A DNA stretch of 11,951 bases, from the NCBI GenBank assembly GCA_003575245.1, contig NMQN01000752.1, positions 1 to 11,951 of the forward strand, written 5' to 3'. The translations under genes were made by a program, and so were the position numbers. The stretch comes from Candidatus Atribacteria bacterium 1244-E10-H5-B2 (GTDB lineage: Bacteria > Atribacterota > JS1 > SB-45 > 34-128). Shown one piece after another: positions 6,793 through 11,159 of this stretch; position 1 is the first letter of the stretch; every line of letters begins with the position of its first letter. The notes below the pieces were generated by a model. The model did no database searches. It was not told the origin of the DNA and saw nothing but the letters and a program-made list of their open reading frames with translations.

Positions 6793-7212
6793 TTAACCTC
6801 CTAACATTCCTTCACTTTGAAAACTAAAGATATTATTATCCCCTAAAATTATATGATCTAAAATTTTAATCCCCAGAATTTCGCCTCCTTTCTTTAATAC
6901 CTGGGTTACGGTGATATCATTCCCGCTCGGTTCTGCTTCTCCGCTGGGGTGATTGTGACAGAATATAAGGCTACAAGAATTATTTAAAATAGCACTCTTA
7001 AAAACTTCTCTGGGATGGACAATGCCTTCGGTTAGAGAACCTAAGGAAACTAACTCAAGGTATAAAACCCTGTTTTTAGTATTTAAGCCCATCGCCCAAA
7101 AATGCTCTTTGGTTTGATCAACTTCACATTCATTTTTAAGCACCTCAAAAAAGACCTTGGCCACCGCCTCGCAATCAGAAATTTTAATATTAGAGTTACA
7201 TTTGATATACAT
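6793..7212 (-). CDS. RadC-type JAB/MPN metalloprotease-like protein
   Basis: 139 residues consisting only of the JAB domain. The JAMM zinc motif is complete: H86, H88, P89, then S96 and D99 (HNHPSGEAEPSGND), with the upstream catalytic-type Glu at E36 (KEHFWAMGL). The N-terminal helix-hairpin-helix of chromosomal RadC is absent, as is usual for plasmid and phage forms. RadC-like JAB proteins accompany conjugative plasmids, where roles in DNA repair or anti-restriction have been suggested but are not settled. The ATG at 7212 has GGAGG seven bases upstream. An in-frame ATG at 7227 overlaps that site and would precede it, so I reject it. The gene starts one base after the stop of the small membrane protein. 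Confidence 0.9.
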   Translation of the reverse strand: MYIKCNSNIKISDCEAVAKVFFEVLKNECEVDQTKEHFWAMGLNTKNRVLYLELVSLGSLTEGIVHPREVFKSAILNNSCSLIFCHNHPSGEAEPSGNDITVTQVLKKGGEILGIKILDHIILGDNNIFSFQSEGMLGG

Positions 7213-7213
7213 T

Positions 7214-7390
7214 TTAAGAACCTCCATTATCTGTTTTTATTAATGCTATTGCATAACATATAAGCATTCCGACAACCGCGATTAATTTTTGTGAGAATTC
7301 ACTTAGACCACTTAATTTAGCTAGCGCCATCGTGAAAGGGGTAGCAACAAAAAGAATTACTATAATAAGGATAGTTTTTAAGGGCCCCAT
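7214..7390 (-). CDS. 58-residue membrane protein with two TM helices
   Basis: A frame of 58 codons plus UAA, from the ATG at 7390, with GGAGG six bases upstream. The product starts MGPLKTILIIVILFVATPF. Hydrophobic helices lie at about 5-23 and 33-50, joined by a short turn (AKLSGLSEF), and there is a polar tail. That is a hairpin of two membrane spans like a small holin or conjugation-type pilin, but no specific family is visible. It stops one base before the RadC-like gene, whose ribosome site is inside its last codons. It lies directly after the diverged RNA element copy C. Confidence 0.68.
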   Translation of the reverse strand: MGPLKTILIIVILFVATPFTMALAKLSGLSEFSQKLIAVVGMLICYAIALIKTDNGGS

Positions 7391-7429
7391 AACACACCTC
7401 CATTTATTTATTTTCTAAAGACAATTTAA

Positions 7430-7480
7430 TTAAGTAAGCTTAATAAGCGCTAGGGATCTGACGCCTATAAACCGGCTTAA
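7430..7480 (-). repeat. Stop-adjacent RNA element, copy C (diverged)
   Basis: On the minus strand it begins four bases after the UAA of the 7485-7910 gene. It shares UUAAGC at its start, GUCAGAUCCC in the middle and ACUUAA at its end with copy B. Downstream of it, the bases up to the next ribosome site also match copy B (GUCUUUA..AAAAUA..GGAGG). An outer AUUAAG/CUUAAU pairing remains, but the long inner hairpin is gone, replaced by short stems (GCC..GGC). This looks like a decayed or rearranged member of the same family. Confidence 0.5.
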
Positions 7481-7484
7481 TCAA

Positions 7485-7910
7485 TTAATCAATTCTTGAT
7501 GACCAGGTACACTCTAAACCGTGATTATTGCAGTAATCACAAAAAGCCCGGACCGATTCCTCGTTGACTGACATTTCTTGTCTATTGCTTAAATTTGCCC
7601 TTAATCCGTAACCGCCCCGGTAAGTATTTTTTGAGATACTTAAACCGTTGATGGCCAGATCTCCGTATCGGTCAGGATTGCCCAGAGCCTTAAAAGCCCG
7701 AACGATTTTAGATCTACCGGCTAAATGTAAAGCAGTACAACCGCAAACGTCTAACATAGTTCCAACAATTTTATTTTTGTTTTCGTCTTTAACCGCCCAC
7801 CGGGGACTAGCCTTTTGCAGTTCCTTTAATTTTATTTGCCCGGCCTCGATCCCTGCCCTTTGAGCATTCATTAAAACCGCGATAATGTGTTTTGCTTCTT
7901 GTCTTTTCAT
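7485..7910 (-). CDS. Unknown 141-residue protein
   Basis: 141 residues, starting at ATG 7910 immediately after the UAA of the zinc-ribbon gene. Its GGAGG is inside the end of that gene. It has cysteines at positions that may pair up or bind metal (MLDVCGCTALHL near 53-64, and FCDYCNNHGLEC near 123-134). The C-terminal CxxCxxxxxxxC arrangement resembles a small zinc knuckle. The centre (RAFKALGNPDRYGDLAINGLSISKNTYRGGYGLRANLSN) is rich in Gly and Tyr and unlike families I know. It is probably soluble and acts with its neighbours in an accessory plasmid process. I do not recognise the gene. Confidence 0.72.
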   Translation of the reverse strand: MKRQEAKHIIAVLMNAQRAGIEAGQIKLKELQKASPRWAVKDENKNKIVGTMLDVCGCTALHLAGRSKIVRAFKALGNPDRYGDLAINGLSISKNTYRGGYGLRANLSNRQEMSVNEESVRAFCDYCNNHGLECTWSSRID

Positions 7911-8111
7911 TTAAAGCCTCCTTTTATTTATTTGTTTCCCGGTTATCTTTTTAACCTCTACAAAATGGCAGGGATTAAATTTTAATTTGGGATAACATTC
8001 ACTGCATACATCTCTAAACTTTTCTTTAGACTTTCCAACCTCTTCATGGTATTCGAGATAACAAACCCTGACAGCGGAAGAGATCTCTTTTTTGCATTCC
8101 CAGCATTTCAT
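7911..8111 (-). CDS. Small zinc-ribbon-like protein
   Basis: 66 residues. Two CxxC knuckles, C3/C6 (CWEC) and C36/C39 (CSEC), are separated by about 30 residues, the usual zinc-ribbon layout. C17 and C48 are extra cysteines. A basic tail (KKITGKQINKRRL) suggests nucleic-acid contact. Many phages and plasmids encode similar small treble-clef or zinc-ribbon proteins of unknown target. The start is ATG at 8111 after AGGAGG. The next gene's ATG follows its UAA with no gap. Confidence 0.7.
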   Translation of the reverse strand: MKCWECKKEISSAVRVCYLEYHEEVGKSKEKFRDVCSECYPKLKFNPCHFVEVKKITGKQINKRRL

Positions 8112-8151
8112 TTAAAAGCCTCCTTTAATCTATTTTTTAAAGACCTCAGAT

Positions 8152-8206
8152 TTAAGTAATCACACGCCAGGGGATTAAAATAATCCCCTGGGATCTGACT
8201 GCTTAA
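8152..8206 (-). repeat. Stop-anchored double-stem RNA element, copy B
   Basis: On the minus strand the outer stem is UUAAGCAGUCA (8206-8196) pairing with UGAUUACUUAA (8162-8152), ten pairs and one C/A mismatch. The UAA inside its first arm is the stop codon of the 8203-8403 gene. The inner stem is a perfect 11-bp hairpin, CCAGGGGAUUA with UAAUCCCCUGG (8191-8181 and 8177-8167), with a three-base loop. Four bases separate the stems on each side. No U-run follows, so it is not a typical terminator. Confidence 0.75.
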
Positions 8207-8403
8207 CCTTTAATAGCTTTTAGAAATTTCTTCTTATTAAAGCTGTTATTTTGAGTTTTAAAATAGCTGGCAAATTTATTAACCAGTTTTTGATATTGAC
8301 CTGCCCGGATCTCAAAACTGGCAGTAGTCTCGAGGTCACTTTTAACCGGGACCATTCCTCTAAGGATGTCAGCGATTCCCTTATAATGTTTCTTAGTAAA
8401 CAT
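8203..8403 (-). CDS. Small conserved accessory protein of mobile elements
   Basis: 66 residues, basic and helical: MFTKKHYKGIADILRG at the start and LVNKFASYFKTQNNSFNKKKFLKAIKG at the end. The pattern xFASYFxxxNxxFxxxKFLKA matches a small uncharacterised protein that I know from many phages, integrative elements and conjugative plasmids. The start is ATG at 8403 with AGGAGG upstream, 12 bases after the DUF2958 gene. Its stop codon is built into the RNA element copy B. An overlapping frame (8220-8429) has no suitable start and is ignored. Confidence 0.75.
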   Translation of the reverse strand: MFTKKHYKGIADILRGMVPVKSDLETTASFEIRAGQYQKLVNKFASYFKTQNNSFNKKKFLKAIKG

Positions 8404-8415
8404 TTAAAACCTCCT

Positions 8416-8718
8416 TTATCTAAATTCATTTAATCGATGCCCATATCCAAAATACTTATCTCTTTCGATCTTCGACCCAAAAGGACCATTAGCGCCTTCT
8501 AATTCACTTAGTAAAAAATACCCGATCTCGTGATCGTCTCCGTGAACCATCCCGAATAATAGCCAGTCTCCATTCTTTTGCTTTTCGCCTTCGTAAGCGA
8601 ACCATTTCCACTGATTCCAGGGGGTAAAAAACTTTACAATGATCTTAGGGTTTTCTTCGTGCTCCTGTGAATACAATTTAGGCAATTTCTTCTCGATCTC
8701 TTTTGTTAGTAATTTCAT
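8416..8718 (-). CDS. DUF2958 family protein
   Basis: 100 residues from the ATG at 8718 (MKLLTKEIEKKLPKLYSQE), with AAGGAGG nine bases upstream. The frame is open to 8793, but those codons lie across the -10 promoter box and the start of the transcript, so they cannot be used. The signature is that of DUF2958: a lysine-rich N-terminal helix, IIVKFFTPWNQWKWFAYEGE, DGDWLLFGMVHG, the IGYFLLSELE block and a FGSKIERDKYFGYG ending. DUF2958 genes are frequent on plasmids and integrative elements; their biochemical function is not known. It is the first gene of the minus-strand operon. Confidence 0.88.
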   Translation of the reverse strand: MKLLTKEIEKKLPKLYSQEHEENPKIIVKFFTPWNQWKWFAYEGEKQKNGDWLLFGMVHGDDHEIGYFLLSELEGANGPFGSKIERDKYFGYGHRLNEFR

Positions 8719-8781
8719 TTTAAGAACCTCCTTTATTTTATTTAAAAAATCCTGAAAGTCTTTGTTTTTAAAGCCTATCTT

Positions 8782-8810
8782 AATATAACACAAATGACTT
8801 TAAATGTCAA
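8782..8810 (-). promoter_or_regulatory. Strong sigma70 promoter of the 12-gene minus-strand operon
   Basis: Minus strand: -35 TTGACA (8810-8805), a spacer of exactly 17 bases, and -10 TATATT (8787-8782). The start site would fall near 8775, leaving a leader of about 57 bases before the ATG at 8718. No other comparable promoter was found inside the operon, and genes overlap or are separated by RNA elements, so this probably drives 5015-8718. Confidence 0.85.
8795..8809. promoter_or_regulatory. Imperfect palindrome over the -35 and spacer (operator candidate)
   Basis: TGACTTTAAATGTCA is a 15-bp palindrome with TGAC/GTCA arms and one mismatched pair. It covers the -35 box and half of the spacer of the operon promoter, where a bound repressor would block RNA polymerase. 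Its binding protein is unknown; the HTH protein at 4743-4925 is the nearest candidate in the window. Confidence 0.5.
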
Positions 8811-8847
8811 GTAATATTTTAAAACAAATGAATAAAAGCTTTGAATA

Positions 8848-8876
8848 TTGAGGGTAAAGCTAAATTGTGGTATTAT
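8848..8876 (+). promoter_or_regulatory. Sigma70-like promoter pointing into the gene-free region
   Basis: TTGAGG (8848-8853), a 17-base spacer and TATTAT (8871-8876). It would start transcription near 8883, directed into the ORF-free region that contains the structured island. Only a 7-codon frame (8882-8905) lacking a ribosome site follows, which favours a non-coding transcript. Confidence 0.5.
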
Positions 8877-9057
8877 CCGGATATGAAAGATGAAGAGATA
8901 AACTGAAAAAAGAAACAGACAAACTTTTTATATTAACAAAACATTACAAAACATATATAAAAACATTATTAGTGATAGTCAGTTATTGTTTTAGGGTCCT
9001 TATTATGCCATTGTTGAAATCCCGAAACCCTTTGTTTACAAGGATTACAGCGTTACA

Positions 9058-9085
9058 ACGTCCTATAAGATATATTATGTAAAGT
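9058..9085. other. dif-like XerC/XerD recombination site
   Basis: XerC arm ACGTCCTATAA (9058-9068), 6-bp core GATATA (9069-9074), XerD arm TTATGTAAAGT (9075-9085). The layout of 11-6-11 is the standard dif form. From memory the Bacillus subtilis dif arms are ACTTCCTAGAA and TTATGTAAACT with core TATATA, so 24 of 28 positions agree. Plasmids and phages use such sites for dimer resolution or integration by the host XerCD. No recombinase gene is in the window. Confidence 0.72.
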
Positions 9086-9100
9086 AATTGCTATCGTTCT

Positions 9101-9130
9101 ATTTGAGCCAATTTGAGCCAATTTGAGCTA
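9101..9130. repeat. Three tandem 10-bp repeats beside the dif-like site
   Basis: ATTTGAGCCA at 9101-9110 and 9111-9120, then ATTTGAGCTA at 9121-9130. The unit is close to one helical turn, so a protein would contact the same face three times. They lie 15 bases from the dif-like site, where accessory sequences of plasmid resolution sites are found. Confidence 0.6.
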
Positions 9131-9410
9131 ATCCGGCTTGAACTGAGTCCTGATCCTCTCGCTTCGATTAAATGATTATTAGTCTGTAGCCTGATAAGCA
9201 AAGGCAGGGGTGGCAGGTCTCGGGATTTTCTTCGAGAGAATATCTCCCAATAGCCTTCCTCAGTCTGTATCGCATGATGCTTTCAGAGCCAGATTAATAT
9301 TCAAAACCAGAGTCAGAGCCGGAGATGACTCCTCAATTGAAACCCTTAAGAACAATAGGAGTATGGGGCTGGTACGCGCACGCTGCTCCTCCCCGATCCT
9401 TATCTCCGGT
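9131..9410. other. GC-rich self-complementary island (structured RNA candidate)
   Basis: This island stands out from its AT-rich surroundings; 32 of the 50 bases in 9361-9410 are G or C. Pairings seen by eye: CCGGAGAT 9319-9326 with ATCTCCGG 9402-9409. Inside it, ACTCCT 9328-9333 pairs with AGGAGT 9357-9362, extended by ATTG/CAAT around a 13-base loop. GGGG 9365-9368 pairs with CCCC 9391-9394. Together these form a three-way junction. Upstream, AAGGC 9201-9205 pairs with GCCTT 9253-9257, enclosing TCTCG/CGAGA (9218-9222 and 9233-9237), and ACTGAG 9142-9147 pairs with CTCAGT 9259-9264. The strand is not determined. It does not match any known RNA family I can name. Confidence 0.5.
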
Positions 9411-9464
9411 CATCTTTTATATTTCTTAAAATATTTTTATAGAAAAGAAGGATTTTTTAAATGC

Positions 9465-9492
9465 TTGTCGTATAAGATATAAAGTAGTGTTT
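9465..9492. other. Half dif-like site sharing core with 9058-9085
   Basis: XerC-arm-like TTGTCGTATAA (9465-9475) and an identical 6-bp core GATATA (9476-9481), in the same orientation as the first site. The right arm (AAGTAGTGTTT) does not resemble a XerD arm. One good arm plus the same core is the form of some Xer-used attachment sites. Chance similarity in AT-rich DNA cannot be excluded. Confidence 0.4.
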
Positions 9493-9563
9493 TAACAATT
9501 ATGTTTTCCTCGTTTCTATGAGGTATGACATTATGTTAAAAAAATAAAAGGAGGTCTTCTAAA

Positions 9564-9836
9564 GTGAATAGAGGAGAATTAATTGATAAGGTGGCAAGCG
9601 AAATAGAATGCACCAAAGTGGAGGCTAAAAGAATCGTAAAATGTATAATTAAAAATATTAATGATTGTCTAGCCAAAGGTGATACCGTTAAATTAATAGG
9701 TTTTGGTAATTTCGGTATTAGAAAAAGGACTGCTCATATGGCCAGAAATCCCATCACCGGTGAAAAAGTATCTGTACCAGCTAAGAGTGTTCCCTTTTTT
9801 AAAGCTGGTAAAATATTAAAAGAGAGAGTAAAATGA
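9564..9836 (+). CDS. hup: HU family DNA-binding protein
   Basis: 90 residues, full family length. The N-terminal helical dimerisation part (MNRGELIDKVASEIECTKVEAKRIVKCII) is followed by the HU signature: GFGNF at 46-50, then RNPITGE at 61-67 on the flexible DNA-bending arm, and the closing VPAKSVPFFKAGKILKE. The protein bends DNA and would aid origin opening by Rep, Xer recombination or nucleoid packing. The start is GTG at 9564 with AAAGGAGG nine bases upstream. The stop overlaps a tiny downstream frame as ATGA. Plasmid-borne HU genes may tune the copy they serve or replace host HU on the plasmid. Confidence 0.95.
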   Translation: MNRGELIDKVASEIECTKVEAKRIVKCIIKNINDCLAKGDTVKLIGFGNFGIRKRTAHMARNPITGEKVSVPAKSVPFFKAGKILKERVK

Positions 9837-9907
9837 TAAGAGATCGAAGAAGTAATAAGGATTTTCTCATCGATGGAGAATTACTGACTTTAGTAAACTG
9901 CTGGTGA
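9833..9907 (+). CDS. 24-codon ORF overlapping the HU stop
   Basis: The ATG at 9833 overlaps the HU stop as ATGA, a common arrangement for translational coupling. The frame reads MIRDRRSNKDFLIDGELLTL, then four more residues. No separate ribosome site is visible. Its last part (IDGELLTL) is repeated in DNA and, nearly, in peptide at 10171-10191, which has no start codon. It may be a real small protein or a fossil; support is low. Confidence 0.3.
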   Translation: MIRDRRSNKDFLIDGELLTLVNCW

Positions 9908-10191
9908 AGTATTTGAAGAAGACAGGTTCAAAATATGGAAAGGAGGGAGAAAATGAGTAAGATAGAGATCACCGCTATAATAATTTTAATTATAACAGTG
10001 GTTTGCCTTATAGTTTTACCGAGATGGTATTACCACACACACAGTACTGCCAGTACAATCAATATAATCAATGCCATTTATATTGCCACAGCTGTAGAGA
10101 TAATATTACTGGGGGGACTGATAATATCCTTTCGAAAATAAATCATTAAAAGGTTCTATAATCAATAAGCGATGTAGAATTACTAACTTTA
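9872..10191. repeat. Pair of 21-bp near-identical direct repeats
   Basis: 9872-9892 and 10171-10191 share GATG, then one variable base, then AGAATTACT, one A/G difference and ACTTTA: 19 of 21 positions match. In the first copy the frame reads DGELLTL, in the second DVELLTL. The two changes are one silent third-position change and one G-to-V change. They lie before the 62-aa and the 160-aa membrane genes respectively, so they could be duplicated promoter-proximal sequence or fragments of a duplicated small gene. The listed span covers both copies and the DNA between them. Confidence 0.45.
9953..10141 (+). CDS. 62-residue membrane protein with two TM helices
   Basis: The ATG at 9953 has AAGGAGG seven bases before it. 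The earlier in-frame ATG at 9935 encodes that ribosome site and is rejected. Hydrophobic helices lie at about 6-22 (TAIIILIITVVCLIVL) and 40-58 (NAIYIATAVEIILLGGLII), with a short loop containing PRWYYHTHSTAST and a basic end (FRK). The hairpin is like small plasmid or phage membrane proteins. Function is not recognised. Confidence 0.7.
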   Translation: MSKIEITAIIILIITVVCLIVLPRWYYHTHSTASTINIINAIYIATAVEIILLGGLIISFRK

Positions 10192-10219
10192 AACCCAAAA
10201 TAAAAGGAGTGATGCTTAT

Positions 10220-10261
10220 ATGAAAATTAATATAAGTGAGATAAGGAGAAGTCTGAAATGA
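10220..10261 (+). CDS. 13-codon leader ORF coupled to the repeat membrane gene
   Basis: ATG at 10220, reading MKINISEIRRSLK and ending UGA, whose bases overlap the next gene's ATG (AAATGA). AAAGGAG lies 11 bases upstream. Inside it AAGGAG serves the next gene. The start AUGAAAAUUAAUAUAAGU is identical to that of the 31-codon ORF at 10786. It may be a leader peptide or a translational coupling device rather than a functional protein. Confidence 0.35.
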   Translation: MKINISEIRRSLK

Positions 10262-10740
10262 AAGAAAAAGAAATTAAAGAAAATCGGTTAAGTAATTTTT
10301 TAAGAAAGACAGCTTTGGTTGAAGCTGTAGTCGTTATCATTTTGATTGCCATCGCATTTTCTACAAAAAATGCTTTTTTATTCAAGGTGTTACTGTACAT
10401 AGGGGGAATTACTGCTTTTTTTGCTGCGTCTCTGTTATTTTTAAAATTCACAGGCATTATAAATCCAAACCCAATTGGTGATATTCCCTCCGCTTTATTG
10501 TTATTAGCAATTTTTATTACTCTAATCTCGGGGGTTCCAGCAGTAGATTCATTGAATAAGTCGATTGAAACATTAAAAGATCTGCCTGATTTTATGGAGA
10601 CTCAAACAAATGCAATGAATAGATTAGTTGAGACATTAGAAGGATTGCCTGATTTTATGGAGACTCAAACAGGGGTAATGAATAAATCAATTGAGACATT
10701 AGAAGAGATTCAGGATTTTCTCATTAAACCCGAACTCTAA
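10258..10740 (+). CDS. Membrane protein with C-terminal 21-residue coiled-coil repeats
   Basis: 160 residues. Hydrophobic spans lie at about 20-35, 40-66 and 76-95. Then comes a tail made of two 21-residue repeats (100-120 and 121-141) and a partial third (142-160). Each has N, then S/L-I/V-E-T-L, then L-P-D-F-M-E-T-Q-T and a final M. Twenty-one residues are three heptads and the hydrophobic positions (I, L, L, F) fall on one face, so the tail should form a coiled coil. The DNA repeats are 63 bp long (10555-10617, 10618-10680, and 10681 to the stop). AAGGAGA lies in the leader ORF, 12 bases before the ATG. The family is not recognised; chemotaxis-like or phage superinfection-exclusion roles would be guesses. 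Confidence 0.78.
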   Translation: MKEKEIKENRLSNFLRKTALVEAVVVIILIAIAFSTKNAFLFKVLLYIGGITAFFAASLLFLKFTGIINPNPIGDIPSALLLLAIFITLISGVPAVDSLNKSIETLKDLPDFMETQTNAMNRLVETLEGLPDFMETQTGVMNKSIETLEEIQDFLIKPEL

Positions 10741-10785
10741 ATAAGGTATTATAAATTTTATCAATGGATAAGGAATGGTGTCGAT

Positions 10786-10881
10786 ATGAAAATTAATATA
10801 AGTAAGGGACGTATTCTTTGGTTGGTACTTCCAACCTTTATATTATTAATGTTTATCTTAGAAGTCATTTATGGAAAATAG
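10786..10881 (+). CDS. 31-residue single-span membrane peptide
   Basis: A frame of 31 codons plus UAG, beginning MKINISKGRILWLVLPTF and continuing with the hydrophobic ILLMFILEVIYGK. It shares its first six residues, and 20 identical bases (10784-10803 versus 10218-10237), with the leader ORF at 10220. A membrane span at about 9-28 could make it a real small membrane protein or a toxin-like peptide. AAGGAATGG lies 8-16 bases upstream, which is a fair ribosome site. No antisense RNA is apparent nearby by eye. Confidence 0.45.
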   Translation: MKINISKGRILWLVLPTFILLMFILEVIYGK

Positions 10882-10913
10882 ATTAGATGATGTGGAAAAA
10901 AAGGTTATATAAA

Positions 10914-11159
10914 ATGTCCAAACCATTAGAAAAAGAATTTAAGTATTATATCAAAAATCAGAATAAGCTGGTAAAGAGATATAACAATAAGTGCATTGTA
11001 ATAAAGAATGAAAAAGTAATTGGCGTTTATGATTCGGAGGCAGAAGCGGTTCAGGAAACTTCAAAAAATGAACCCCTGGGGAATTTTTTAGTACAGAAAT
11101 GTACACCAGGCAAAGAAAGTTATACCCAGACTTATCATTCAAGAGTAAGTTTTACCTAA
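10914..11159 (+). CDS. Uncharacterised conserved 81-residue protein
   Basis: 81 residues from ATG at 10914. The frame continues back to 10887, but that ATG has no ribosome site and the family usually starts near MSKPLEKEFKYYIKNQ. It has a helical N-terminus, the strand pair NKCIVIKNEKVIGVYDSEAEAV and a C-terminus VQKCTPGKESYTQTYHSRVSF. The QKCxPGxxSYTQTxHSRVxF ending is one I know from many uncharacterised bacterial proteins, often near mobile DNA or photosensory genes, including DUF5678-like ones. Function is unknown. A competing 13-codon frame (10871-10912) runs just before and may couple translation. Base use is like its neighbours. Confidence 0.75.
   Translation: MSKPLEKEFKYYIKNQNKLVKRYNNKCIVIKNEKVIGVYDSEAEAVQETSKNEPLGNFLVQKCTPGKESYTQTYHSRVSFT

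Larger units (their letters stand above)
8811..9563. other. Gene-free control region between divergent operons
   Basis: About 750 bases separate the minus-strand operon from the HU gene. No credible coding frame is present. It holds a plus-strand promoter, AT-rich DNA with three TTACA motifs (9036, 9045, 9053), a dif-like site, three 10-bp repeats and a GC-rich self-complementary island. A second half-dif and an AT-rich leader lie before HU. Such a layout suits a plasmid maintenance or recombination locus. Confidence 0.7.

Noticed and set aside
8167..8191. Intrinsic terminator hairpin
   Set aside because: The perfect 11-bp stem has no T-run after it on the minus strand and lies inside an operon with further genes downstream.
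8152..8206. Integron attC site
   Set aside because: Conserved outer arms, a variable inner stem and a position after a stop codon are attC-like, and GTTAAGC fits the GTTRRRY core. But it lies at the 5' end instead of the 3' end and the other end lacks the AAC. No integrase gene is near. The wobble pattern points to RNA.
9210..9482. 90-codon plus-strand ORF
   Set aside because: It starts with GTG without a well-placed ribosome site, lies over the GC-rich self-complementary island, crosses the half-dif site, and reads like no protein domain. More likely a chance frame through structured DNA.
9519..9541. Second XerD arm (TTATGTTAAA at 9531) forming another dif before HU
   Set aside because: The arm fits, but the upstream XerC-like part (CTATGAG) would leave an 8-9 bp core; chance is likely in such AT-rich DNA.
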